This document shows positions 35,807-45,796 of a DNA stretch of 64,000 nt, one piece after another. Source of the DNA: Archivesica marissinica (lineage: Eukaryota; Mollusca; Bivalvia; Venerida; Vesicomyidae); NCBI GenBank assembly GCA_014843695.1, contig CM026390.1, positions 59,188,395-59,252,394 on the forward strand, read 5' to 3'. The stretch's first letter is position 1, and each line of letters opens with the position of its first letter. The position numbers and the translations under genes were made by a program. Below the pieces are notes generated by a model. That model saw only the letters and a program-made list of their open reading frames with translations, was not told the DNA's origin and did not search any database.

Positions 35807-36060
35807 AAAAGTTTAAACTTGATTTATTTTACAACGATTGCGAAGCAAGTATTAACATCTTATATTAATCACTCTCGTTGGCGCGGATGGAAGCGTAAAT
35901 GTGGTCATTCGTGTAGGTGGAAACCGGAGTACCCGGAGAAAACCCACGTGTCCAATATGGCGACCTCCGTACCATATCACATACTTTCCGGTCCTAGGAT
36001 CGAACCCGGGTTGCATTGGTGAGACGCGAGCGCGCTAACCACTGTGCTAATCGGACAGCC
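35807..36060 (-). mobile_element. SINE B, full length
   Basis: On the plus strand the copy begins at its tail (GTTTAAACTTGATTTATTTT). It continues with TGCGAAGCAAG and CACTCTCGTTGGCGCGGATG, then GGTCATTCGTGTAGG, and ends in the tRNA-like head ACCACTGTGCTAATCGGACA. AAGTAGT and TATAGTTTTATT lie on both sides (35774 and 35794; 36062 and 36076), compatible with a longer, partly decayed target duplication. It separates the 64-bp array from the 24-bp array. Confidence 0.85.
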
Positions 36061-36435
36061 AAAGTAGTTCTATTATATAGTTTTATTCTACAATAACTAT
36101 ATACATAGCTACACATACTATAATTATCCAGAACATAGCAACAACGTATCTGGGAACACATTCCAGGACTATCCTGAGAAGGGAACCAGGAATTAATCCG
36201 TGTGTTTGGAATTAAACACGGTGATGTCATTATGTGGTCCAAAGATGTTATAATGTTCTCCTCAAAGACACGAAACTTGTTCCCCATTATGAATCACGTC
36301 AATGACAGTTCTTGTTGCCCTTGGACTCTACTCCTACAGCAATTATCGTATCAAGTTATCATATCAGGAGGATGCTACCGAGTGAGATCTCTACAACCGT
36401 GCAAAATGTTCACAGATCAATATTTTGCTACAGGT
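36061..36435. other. Unique DNA between the two related satellite arrays
   Basis: The frames at 35994-36287 and 36202-36447 have no recognisable domain. No repeat is seen. Confidence 0.4.
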
Positions 36436-37828
36436 GCGGGTGTATAGTTAATACATAGTATGGTTATATAGTTAATGCACAGTGTGGTTATCTAGTTAAT
36501 GTACAGTGTTTGTTTGCAGTTATTGCACAATTTCGGTATCTAGTTATTACATAATGCTAGTATCTAGTTATTAATGCACATTTTGGTCATCTAGCTAATG
36601 CGCAATGTGGGTATCTAGTTATTGCAGTTCTAGTATCTAGTTATTGCACAGTTCTAGTATCTAGTTAATGCACAGTTCTAGTATCTAGTATCAATGCACA
36701 TTAGGGTTAGCTAGTTAATTCATAGTATAGTTATCTAGTTAATGCACATTGTGGCTATCTAGTTAATGCACAATATGGCTATCTAGTTAATGTACAATAT
36801 GGTTATATAGTTAATGCACAGTGTGGTTATCTAGTTAATGTAGAGTGCGGTTATCTAGTTAATGCACAATATGATTATCTAGTTAATGCACACAATGGTA
36901 ATATAGTTAATGCACAGTGTGGTTATCTAGTTAATGCACAGTATGATTATCTATTTAATGCACAATATGATTATCTAGTTAATGCACACAATGGTAATAT
37001 AGTTAATGCACATTGTGGTTATCTAGTTAATGCACAATATGGCTCTCTAGTTAATGTACAATATGGTTATATAGTTAATGCACAGTGTGGTTATCTAGTT
37101 AATGTACAGTGTGGTTATCTAGTTAATGTACAATATGGTTATATAGTTAATGCACAGTGTGGTTATCTAGTTAATGTACAGTGTGGTTATCTAGTTAATG
37201 CACAGTGTGGTTATCTAGTTAATGCACAGTGTGGTTATCTAGTTAATGTACAGTGTGGTTATCTAGTTAATGCACAATATGATTATCTAGTTAATGCACA
37301 CAATGGTAATATAGTTAATGCACAGTATGATTATCTATTTAATGCACAATATGATTATCTAGTTAATGTACAGTGTGTGTTTGCAGTTAAGGTACAATGT
37401 AGGTATCTAGTTAATGCACACTAAGATTATATAGTCAATGTACAGTGTGAGTTTGCAGTTAATGTACAGTGTAGGTATCTAGTTAATCCACAGTATGATT
37501 ATCTAGTTAATGAACAGTGTGTGTTTGCAGCTAAGGAGCAATACAGGTATGAAGTTAATGCACACTACATATATTTAGTTAGTGCACACTAAGATTATCT
37601 AGTTAAGGTACAGTGTGTGTTTGCAGTTCATGTACAATGTTGGTGTCTAGTTAATGCACATTGTGCTTATCTAGTTACTGTACAGTGTGTGTTTACAGTT
37701 AATGCACAATGTGGGTATCTAGTTAATGCACTCTACAGATATTTAGTTAGTGCACACTATGGTTATGTAGCTAATGCGCGGCGTGGGTATCTAGTTAATG
37801 AACAGTATTGGTGTCTAGTTAATGCACT
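36436..37828 (+). repeat. 24-bp monomeric array (about 58 units, diverged)
   Basis: The unit is TATCTAGTTAATGCACAGTG TGGT with much variation (TGTACAGTG, GCACAATATGAT, GTTTGCAGTTA). Monomers are clearly more diverged than in the 64-bp array, as expected of an older flank. Confidence 0.9.
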
Positions 37829-38063
37829 GTCCACTCCGGTCCAAACACATTCACTCTTTTATAAAAGTTAAAAGGAAATGATGTCCATTACAATATACAA
37901 ATTCAGCCAAGCCACCAGACATATTTCAGATCAACAAATGTCAATTATTTCTCCAAGTTTGAAACAAGATATGCATTGCATTTACCTATTTGGAATTACC
38001 TTAACCACACCTCGATGCTGTGCGTATCAAGATAGTAAATGTCCTATACACAACACATATATA
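37829..38063. other. Unique spacer
   Basis: No recognised feature. Confidence 0.4.
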
Positions 38064-39139
38064 CACTCCGACAAAAAGTAAGCACCACCTGACTTGTTTC
38101 AATAATATCTTTTCTAATAATGAACTATGTTTCAAATCGGTTAGCTGTTTTCGTTACCTGTACACATATACTTACGTGCCCGTGAAATAGGTTGTTGGTC
38201 GATTTTTATTTATGTGTATAGGACAGGGGGTGTAAAGTGCCACGTGTACTTTTCAACATTTGTGTTTGCAAATTAACCATACAAGAAAGGCGGCAAGCTG
38301 TTGACATGCATAACGGTGGTTTTAGCCATAGAAGGGTGGTATACCACTTCATGCCATCATTGTACAATTGATGCAACGAGTTCGTCAAACGGGGAATGTT
38401 ACTGACCATCCACGTGCAGTTAGACCTCGCAAAACGACGCCGAGAGAGGATCGGCTCATATCCAGACGAGCGCGGCAACGGCCGTTTAGTACAGCTGGTG
38501 CACTTCGTGGCAATTTAGCGTTTCGAGGCGACATTAGCACATGCACTGTAATCAGACTCCTCCACCACCAGGGAATACGAGCGCGACGACCCATAAAACG
38601 TCCACAGTTGATATTACATTACGTCATCGCCATGCTCGATTTGACTGGCCACATGATCATTTGGGGTGGACTATTCGCACATGGAGACGGGTCAACTGGT
38701 CTGATGAAATATTTTTTGCTACGCCCTACCGACGGTCGTGCAAGGGTTTGACGCCAACGAAACACTTCATTTCAGGACAACGATATTTTGGGCACAACTG
38801 CATTTGGGGGTGGGGTGTAACTGTCGTGTGGTGTTTTTCCTTTGACTGTAAGTTGGACTTGTACGTTCTTGATGGTAATCTGACAGGCCAAAAATACTGC
38901 GACAATGTGCTCGCTCCACGCGTAGTTCCCCATTTCGACACTCATGCGTTGGCCGACAGGCCAATGTTCATGGACGACAACGCTATGCAACATAGAGCCT
39001 GAAGTGTACAACATGTTTACAGCAAGAGGCTGTTCAGACAATTCAATGACCTGCGATGTCGCCAGACATAAACCATATCGAGCATGTATGCGACATTATT
39101 GGCCGAAAAATTAACCAACGCAATCCAAAATGTCAAAAT

Positions 39140-40593
39140 CTCATTAATTCTTGAAAGGCATGTTAGTTATAATCTTAGTTTCTCGAGAATAATACATTGT
39201 TTTACAATAGGTAATCTGGATTTCGGGGAAATCATTCGTGTCAAACGGCTTTAATCAGAATAATAGATTATTGGATATTTGCAATTGATAATAATGTAAC
39301 TGTTGGTACGTTATTTCTTGACCTATATAATGCCTTTGACCTAGTTGATCACCAAATCCTTTTGAAAAGTCCTACTCTCTATGGCATGGATGCATCTACT
39401 GTTAACTGGTTTTCATCGTATTTACAAGGCAGAACGCATGTTTCTGGAGTACAGCCGAGTCCTGGAACTGTTGTCTCTGGAGTTTCCCAGGGCTCAGTAC
39501 TTGGACCATTGTTATTCTTACTTTATATAAATGACCTCCCTTTGGTACTCAACAATAGTATATCCAACATATGTGCCGATGATACCACTATCTCAGCACA
39601 TGACAAATCCATAGATAATGTTGCTGCTTCACTAACAGCTGACCTTGAAAATATTGACCATTGGTGCAATGAAAATCACATGGCAATCAATGCATCGAAA
39701 TCTAAAGTAATGTATGTAACAACTAAGTCTACAAACCGACATTTTACTAATAGCTTTCCAGATATTCTCTTTCATGATGTTAATGATTAATGCCAGTTCT
39801 GTAGAAACACTACTAGGTGTCACGATCGATAACACTTTATCACTGGACAAACATATAACCAACGTTATTAAAAAGTTCAATGCATATATGTACCTTATGT
39901 CACGGATTAAGGGTTATTTATCCACCCAGAATCGTAAATTATTTTATAACGCCTATGTACTCCCTCGCTTTGACTATTGCTGTGTGATATGGGACAACTT
40001 TACATCATATCTTGAAGATAAACCGGTACGATTTCAAAAGAAAGCTGCACGAACTATTTTAAATGTAGAATGTTTAACACCCTCTTCCATAATGTTTGCA
40101 GAGCTTAAGTGGGTGGCATTTCCTGAACGAGTTATTTATCAAATGGATATTCAAATGTATAAAGCCATATGTGGAAATGCTCCTGCATACCTTAAAACAT
40201 CATTTACATTTACATCGGAAGACAGTTCATTCCTGTTGTCTTAGATCCTATTCTTCATTACAACTATTTACGCCTAAACCTAATTGGAAATATTCCGTAA
40301 TTGTTTAATCAGGTTCTTCCATTTGGAATTCACTACCTCATTATATTCAAAATTCCAACTCACTTAATATCTTTAAAACTCGATATTTAAGATAGAATAA
40401 GCCAACAAAAACATAAGACATCTGGTATATATACATAATAAATGAGCTTCCACGTATTGCTGAATACTGTACTTTACATGTAGTGTTTCTTTAATTAATA
40501 TGTTTTCTATGTCAGTGTATATAACGTTGATGGCATTATTTATATTAGCCATGTGTTATGTAAGCTCCCTCGTAAAATAAAGTCTTTATTATT
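39140..40593 (+). mobile_element. 5'-truncated jockey/CR1-like LINE nested in the Tc1 element
   Basis: The insertion splits the transposase between KCQN and DELRTA. AAAAT occurs on both sides (39135-39139 and 40594-40598), a plausible short target duplication. The element starts inside the reverse transcriptase domain and ends with a 3' region carrying AAAATAAAGTCTTTATTATT. A second 3'-end copy of the same family lies at 53425-53940. Confidence 0.85.
39270..40310 (+). pseudogene. LINE reverse transcriptase, C-terminal half, frameshifted
   Basis: The enzyme copies the element's RNA into DNA at a nicked target. Visible motifs: LFLDLYNAFDLVDHQILL (block with the first catalytic Asp, about 39310), then GVSQGSVLGPLLFLLYIND (about 39480) and the catalytic box as CADDTT in place of the usual YADDT (about 39572). 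Next comes WCNENHMAINASKSKVMYV. A frameshift near 39775-39790 leads into LLGVTIDNTLSLDKHI, LFYNAYVLPRFDYCCVIWDN and ELKWVAFPERVIYQMDIQMY. A second frameshift near 40235 precedes LRSYSSLQLFTPKPNW. The N-terminal endonuclease and first reverse transcriptase blocks are missing. The motif set fits jockey/CR1-type LINEs. Confidence 0.85.
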
Positions 40594-41058
40594 AAAATAT
40601 TGACGAATTAAGAACTGCTATCTTACAGGAGTGGCAACAGTTTGAACGGCCAAAGAACGGCTTATGCGTCTTGTGCGTAGCATGGCGAGGCGTGTTACAG
40701 AACTTCACAATAAACGCGGTGGATATACTCGTTTTTATGCCTTACACATACGCACATTAGAGGCATTTAAAAGTTCTTAAAATCTGAAGACTGCATATTA
40801 ATGCAATGTTAAAAACGTCCATCAAAGACAAACTGGTTTTACGTTTTTCCAGCGCCTGCTTTGAACCCCATTTTTGCCAGGTCATGGTCACGTCTTTGAA
40901 GATGATAATACTTCGTAGATTGGTAATGTTATAGTCCTTGATGTAGTCTTTTAAGAAGTGTACGCACAATGGTGATATCTGTTTTATTGTTTCAACAGTA
41001 TTGATGTAAAAAGAAATATCGATAAAAAATAGAGTGGTGCTTAACTTTTGTCGGAGTA

Positions 41059-41246
41059 TATCTATATATACTGACACAATAAAAAACATGTGCATTTTTA
41101 TATGGAGCGTTACTTTTTCGCTACAAATTTAGAATTATGGATTTTACTACCACGAGTGAAGAAAATAATCACACATAGCACTAATTTACCCAATATTTAG
41201 CACCAAATCTGCGTATATATTTTTATGAAAGGATATAAATTTACAT
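41059..41246. other. Unique spacer
   Basis: No recognised feature. Confidence 0.4.
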
Positions 41247-41490
41247 CTAAGGCAAATGGTTCAATCGCCCGACTGACCCTAATAAAATTAACAATCTTTA
41301 AGATGGGCCTTTAAGCCGAGGTCTCGTGTCAATGCTTTACATCGTGCACGTAAAAGAACCAGAGGAGATGGGAATGAGTCTCTGTCTGTATCATTGCATT
41401 ATCCTCCAACAATCTGAAATGACTAACCTCTTCAGGAGGCGTCGCTCATATGGGCAACCGGTAGCGACGATAAATAAACATATAACACCG
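41247..41490 (+). mobile_element. SINE A copy, 5'-truncated
   Basis: The copy begins in the B-box region (GGTTCAATCGCCCGACTGAC), with core CGAGGTCTCGTGTCAATGCT and tail GGGCAACCGGTAGCGACGAT. A small deletion lies near 41368. The 72-codon frame at 41326-41544 is incidental. Confidence 0.85.
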
Positions 41491-41528
41491 ATCCTTAAGT
41501 GCAAGTGCACAGTTTCTTTTTTGTGTCA

Positions 41529-42052
41529 GTATATATACCTATAAATTGCATTTATCGTTAATGGTTCGAGCATGGTGTTGCTGATATGTACGGTCCAGTA
41601 CGTACTAACGTACTAGCACGTACTGGCATGCATAAACACAGTATATATACCTATACATTGCATTTATCGTTAATGGTTCGAGCATGGTGTTGCTGATATG
41701 TACGGTCCAGTACGTACTGGCATGCATAAACACAGTATATATACCAATACATTGCATTTATCGTTAATGGTTCGAGCATGGTGTTGCTGCTATATACGGT
41801 CCAGTACGTACTGGCATGCATAAACACAGTATATATACCTATACATTGCATTTATCGTTAATGGTTCGAGCATGGTGTTGCTGATATGTACGGTCCAGTA
41901 CGTACTAACGTACTAGCACGTACTGGCATGCATAAACACAGTATATATACCTATACATTGCATTTATCGTTAATGGTTCGAGCATGGTGTTGCTGATATG
42001 TACGGTCCAGTACGTACTAACATACTAGCACGTACTGGCATGCATAAACACA
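41529..42052. repeat. Five tandem copies of a 112/94-bp unit with a palindrome
   Basis: Units start GTATATATACCTATACATTG at 41529, 41641, 41735, 41829 and 41941. Lengths are 112, 94, 94, 112 and about 112 bp. The 94-bp form contains the perfect 14-bp palindrome CCAGTACGTACTGG. The 112-bp form has an extra 18 bp (ACTAACGTACTAGCACGT) in its centre, making a longer imperfect hairpin. Confidence 0.9.
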
Positions 42053-42640
42053 TGTTTATATGGCCCTATGCGTGGTGACCTGCCTTCAATTATCTATAAG
42101 AAGTAAGTGTGATGGATGTCCTTAAATTATCTATATATGCAAATCAGGTGTGATGAATAAAGCATATATTGTCATGAACATGTAATCAGTTGCCATGGAA
42201 GATATTAATTATATACCTTTTAGCTGACATATGCTTTTGGAATAGTTTATTATATAAATTAGTTTTGTTTCCTCGCTATGGTAATAGCTAAAGTGGGTAG
42301 GGCCTATAACTGCATAGCTCGGGAATACCGACGTGTTTTAGATCATTCACAACTGCTTGTATTCTAGAATACTGTGCTAACGTAGCGGGAATACATCAAA
42401 CATAGCTTGATCATAATGTTTTATTATTCACAAGAATAACATAAGTTCTTTGTTGTGTTTAATTCAGTTTCTAGTATTGGTTCAAATGCATTGTTGAAAC
42501 AACAATCGCTTAGGGCACAGTATCGTAAAATAGTGATCTGAAAATCGAACTTTTATTTATTTCAGCGCTGAATACATTCAGAGCATGTGCAAACAACATA
42601 GATCCAGATCAGCCGCGGCGTAGCGCCACGTCTAACCAGG
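42053..42640. other. Unique DNA, no gene seen
   Basis: No recognised feature. Confidence 0.45.
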
Positions 42641-42800
42641 GTATATGTTGTTTGCTATTCGGACAGGTGCTTGAGCTCCACTGTCTGAAGAACAATCAGC
42701 ATAAAGCCTGATCAGATGGCACGTTCTGTTCTGCCTGATTGATGATTTGCCTTTTGCAAAGTCGCTTATATGCGATATTGGCGGTAAAAGAGTTAAATAT
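42641..42800 (+). repeat. Unexpanded copy of the 33-bp array locus
   Basis: The copy reads GTTGTTTGCTATTCGGACAG, GATGGCACGTTCTGTTCTGC, TTTGCAAAGTCGCTTATATG and GGCGGTAAAAGAGTTAAA. The same order of blocks recurs at 43085-43858, where the middle is amplified. It is therefore the non-amplified partner of a segmental duplication. Confidence 0.75.
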
Positions 42801-42859
42801 ATAGATGAGACTTTCGAATGGATAAGCAGACTTTCGTGTTCCAACCTAGCTTATATATA

Positions 42860-42921
42860 ACAATATATATATATATATATATATATAAATATATATATAT
42901 ATTATATATATATATATATAA
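42860..42921. repeat. (TA)n microsatellite
   Basis: Imperfect AT dinucleotide run with a few A or T slips. Confidence 0.95.
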
Positions 42922-43084
42922 CTTGTGCTATATCAGTCTGGGGGAAGATGCGCTAAACCGACATATACATTAGTGCATTATTTTAAGAAGCTTATTGTTA
43001 TTTCTGTTTTCAATTCTGGCTTGTCTTTATTAGTTGTGCTTGTTTTATGTGCGTAGTACATCATGAATAAAGTTATACCATGAT
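42922..43084. other. Unique spacer
   Basis: No recognised feature. Confidence 0.4.
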
Positions 43085-43858
43085 CTATGTTGTTTTCTAT
43101 TCGGTAAGGTGCTTCAGTTCAGCATTAGCCTGATCACACGGCACGTTCTGTTCTGCTATGTTGTTTTCTATTCGGTAAGGTGCTTCAGTTCAGCATTAGC
43201 CTGATCACACGGCACGTTCTGTTCTGCTATGTTGTTTTCTATTCGGTAAGGTGCTTCAGTTCAGCATTAGCCTGATCACACGACACGTTCTGTTCAGCAT
43301 TAGCCTGAGCACACGGTACGCTCTGTTCAGCATTAACCTGATCACACGGCACGTTCTGTTCAGCATTAGCCTGATCACACGGCACGTTCTGTTCAGCATT
43401 AGCCTGATCACACGGCACGTTCTGTTCAGCATTAGCCTGATCACACGGCACGTTCTGTTCAGCATTAGCCTGAGCACACGGTACGCTCTGTTCAACATTA
43501 ACCTGATCACACGGCACGTTCTGTTCAGCATTAGCCTGATCACACGGCACGTTCTGTTCAGCATTAGCCTGATCACACGGCACGTTCTGTTCAGCATTAG
43601 CCTGAGCACACGGTACGCTCTGTTCAGCATTAACCTGATCACACGGCACGTTCTGTTCAGCATTAGCCTGAGCACACGGTACGCTCTGTTCAGCATTAAC
43701 CTGATCACACGGCACGTTCAGTTCAGCATTAGCCTGATCACACAGTATGTTCTGTTCAGCATTAGCCTGATCACACGTCACGTTCAGTTCTGTCTGATTT
43801 GGTTTCTGCGCTTTGCAAAGTCGCTTTTATGCGACATTGGTGGTAAAAGAGTTAAACA
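43085..43858 (+). repeat. 71-bp then 33-bp tandem array (expanded locus)
   Basis: Units of 71 bp beginning CTATGTTGTTTTCTATTCGG start at 43085, 43156 and 43227. From about 43258 come about 16 units of 33 bp with TTCAGCATTAGCCTGATCAC then ACGGCACGTTCTG. Variants GAGCACACGGTACGCTCTG and AACCTGATC recur in blocks. It ends with the same sequence as the unexpanded copy (TTTGCAAAGTCGCTT, GGTGGTAAAAGAGTTAAA). Because 33 is divisible by 3, large frames (43239-43781 minus, 43251 onward plus) exist without being genes. Confidence 0.95.
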
Positions 43859-43974
43859 CGAATATGTGACATTGGTGGTAAAAGAGTTTTACAGGAATAT
43901 GACTTTGTCATTGTCTCTCAAAGAAACGTTCTATAGAAACGTTACAATGGAAGGAATGAAAATGTACAACTCTA

Positions 43975-44362
43975 TTGTGTATACTATTAAGTATAATATT
44001 GATTATAATATTAAGTATGATATTGAGTATAATATTGAGCATAATATTGTGCATAACATTGAGTATAATATTGAGCATAATATTGTGTATAATATTGTGT
44101 ATAATATTGAGTATAATATTGAGTATAATATTGAGTATAATATTGAGTATAATATTGTGTATAATATTGTGTATAATATTGAGTATAATATTGTGTATAA
44201 TATTGAGTATAATATTGAGTATAATATTGAGCATAATATTGTGTATAACATTGAGTATAATATTGTGTATACTATTGAGTATAATATTGAGTATAATATT
44301 GTGTATAATATTGTGTATAACATTGAGTATAATATTGAGCATAATAGTGTGTACAATATTAA
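43975..44362. repeat. 12-bp AT-rich array
   Basis: About 32 units of TATAATATTGAG/TATAATATTGTG. The unit length is divisible by 3, so Ile/Asn/Tyr-rich frames are open on both strands. Confidence 0.95.
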
Positions 44363-44787
44363 TCCAAGTGGGCAAAGTGAATTAATTTCAGTTCCCGATT
44401 TTGTTTTTCTTTCATTAAAACTGGAGATAACAGGCTGTGACAATACTAGATTATGCAGCATCTGTTGGTGGTTCTTGGTTCTAGACAGACATTAGTGTAA
44501 CATGATTAATATCACAGTGTAGCATCATTATGTATATCTATAAAACATGCTGTGTTTTAAAAAAAAAAAGTAATAGAAACGTAATAGAAAAGCACATATA
44601 ACTTGCTGATGTGCAGCTACAATGAACTAGCATATAAATGTAGCAGTTTGAAAATGAATGACAAGCTGTAGAAATACTTTGCTGGAAACGATCGTTATGT
44701 TCAAGTAATGTTGTTGAGTCTGAGTATCACTTATTTCTTTATTGTCCTAAATATTCTAGTATTAGGAAGACGTATTTAGGGAACAGA
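44363..44787. other. Unique DNA
   Basis: No recognised feature; short poly-A run at about 44559. Confidence 0.45.
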
Positions 44788-45506
44788 TCATGTCTACCAT
44801 GCAACTACATGTGCTTATGCCGTCCTCTAGTAACCGGATACCATGCAACATGTCTACCATGCAACTACATGTGCTTATGCCGTCCTCTAGTAACCGGATA
44901 CCATGCAACATGTCTACCATGCAACTACATGTGCTTATGCCGTCCTCTAGTAACCGGATACCATGCAACATGTCTACCATGCAACTACATGTGCTTATGC
45001 CGTCCTCTAGTAACCGGATACCATGCAACTACATGTGCTTATGCCGTCCTCTAGTAACCGGATACCATGCAACTACATGTGCTTATGCCGTCCTCTAGTA
45101 ACCGGATACCATGCAACTACATGTGCTTATGCCGTCCTCTAGTAACCGGATACCATGCAACTACATGTGCTTATGCCGTCCTCTAGTAACCGGATACCAT
45201 GCAACTACATGTGCTTATGCCGTCCTCTAGTAACCGGATACCATGCAACTACATGTGCTTATGCCGTCCTCTAGTAACCGGATACCATGCAACTACATGT
45301 GCTTATGCCGTCCTCTAGTAACCGGATACCATGCAACTACATGTGCTTATGCCGTCCTCTAGTAACCGGATACCATGCAACTACATGTGCTTATGCCGTC
45401 CTCTAGTAACCGGATACCATGCAACTACATGTGCTTATGCCGTCCTCTAGTAACCGGATACCATGCAACTACATGTGCTTATGCCGTCATCTAGTGACCG
45501 GATACT
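44788..45506 (+). repeat. 60-bp then 44-bp near-identical array
   Basis: Four 60-bp units (period exactly 60 from 44789 to 45028) are followed by about eleven 44-bp units. Both contain ACTACATGTGCTTATGCCGT and CCTCTAGTAACCGGATACC. The 60-bp form has 16 extra bases (AACATGTCTACCATGC). Copies are almost perfectly identical until the last one (CATCTAGTGACC). Confidence 0.95.
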
Positions 45507-45584
45507 TACTTTAAAATGTGCAAGATTTGTAGACGCTGCTTACGCAATCACGAATGAAGTCATTGAACTATATAATAGCTGCTC
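45507..45584. other. Unique spacer
   Basis: No recognised feature. Confidence 0.4.
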
Positions 45585-45735
45585 ATTGAAGCGACATTAC
45601 ATCGCAAAAATAAAATAAAATGCATTTTATCACGTATAAATATAAATGCATAGCTACTACACATTATTCTGAATACATTCGAACACTACATTTGAATCAA
45701 TAAACAGTGTTTTTGAGGTATACAAACTTTCAAAA
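45585..45735 (-). mobile_element. Diverged TTAA-MITE copy
   Basis: GAAGCGACATTACATCGCAA and a later GTTTTTGAGG match the reverse complement of the element at 245-381. The interior is longer or rearranged, and the far end is not clear. Confidence 0.5.
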
Positions 45736-45768
45736 GTGAAAGTAGGATTTCATATAACGATCATCCGG

Positions 45769-45796
45769 GCGTGCGTTTTCTATGTCCTCTAGTATA
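45769..45796. mobile_element. Solo end of the 218-bp MITE
   Basis: GCGTGCGTTTTCTATGTCCT followed by CTAGTATA equals the terminal 28 bp of the MITE at 60901-61118. No second end is seen. Confidence 0.7.

Larger units (their letters stand above)
38225..40745 (+). pseudogene. Tc1-like transposase, frameshifted and split by a LINE
   Basis: The product would be a cut-and-paste transposase: it binds the inverted repeats through an N-terminal helix-turn-helix region and cuts DNA with a DDE catalytic triad. Visible pieces in order are an N-terminal part with RRQAVDMHNGGFSHRR (about 38290), then TDHPRAVRPRKTTPREDRLI and the following arginine-rich segment (38401-38600). After a frameshift near 38610 come WSDEIFFA with the first Asp (about 38697) and LYVLDGNLTGQKYCDNVL. 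Next is MDDNAMQHRA with the second Asp (about 38968-38998). After a stop and another frame change there is SPDINHIEH with the Glu (about 39060). The C-terminus resumes beyond the LINE with ELRTAILQEWQQ (40605). The three catalytic residues survive, but no single frame joins them. Confidence 0.85.
38064..41058 (+). mobile_element. Tc1-like DNA transposon, interrupted by a LINE
   Basis: The terminal inverted repeats are CTCCGACAAAAAGTAAGCAC at 38066 and, on the minus strand ending at 41056, CTCCGACAAAAGTTAAGCAC. A TA-rich flank is present at both ends. Without the LINE at 39140-40593 the element is about 1.5 kb, the normal Tc1/mariner size. The transposase frame is broken (next entry), so the element cannot move on its own. 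Confidence 0.85.

Noticed and set aside
43239..44495. A 414-codon frame and its antisense 180- and 150-codon frames
   Set aside because: They span the 33-bp and 12-bp arrays. Both strands are open because unit lengths are multiples of 3.
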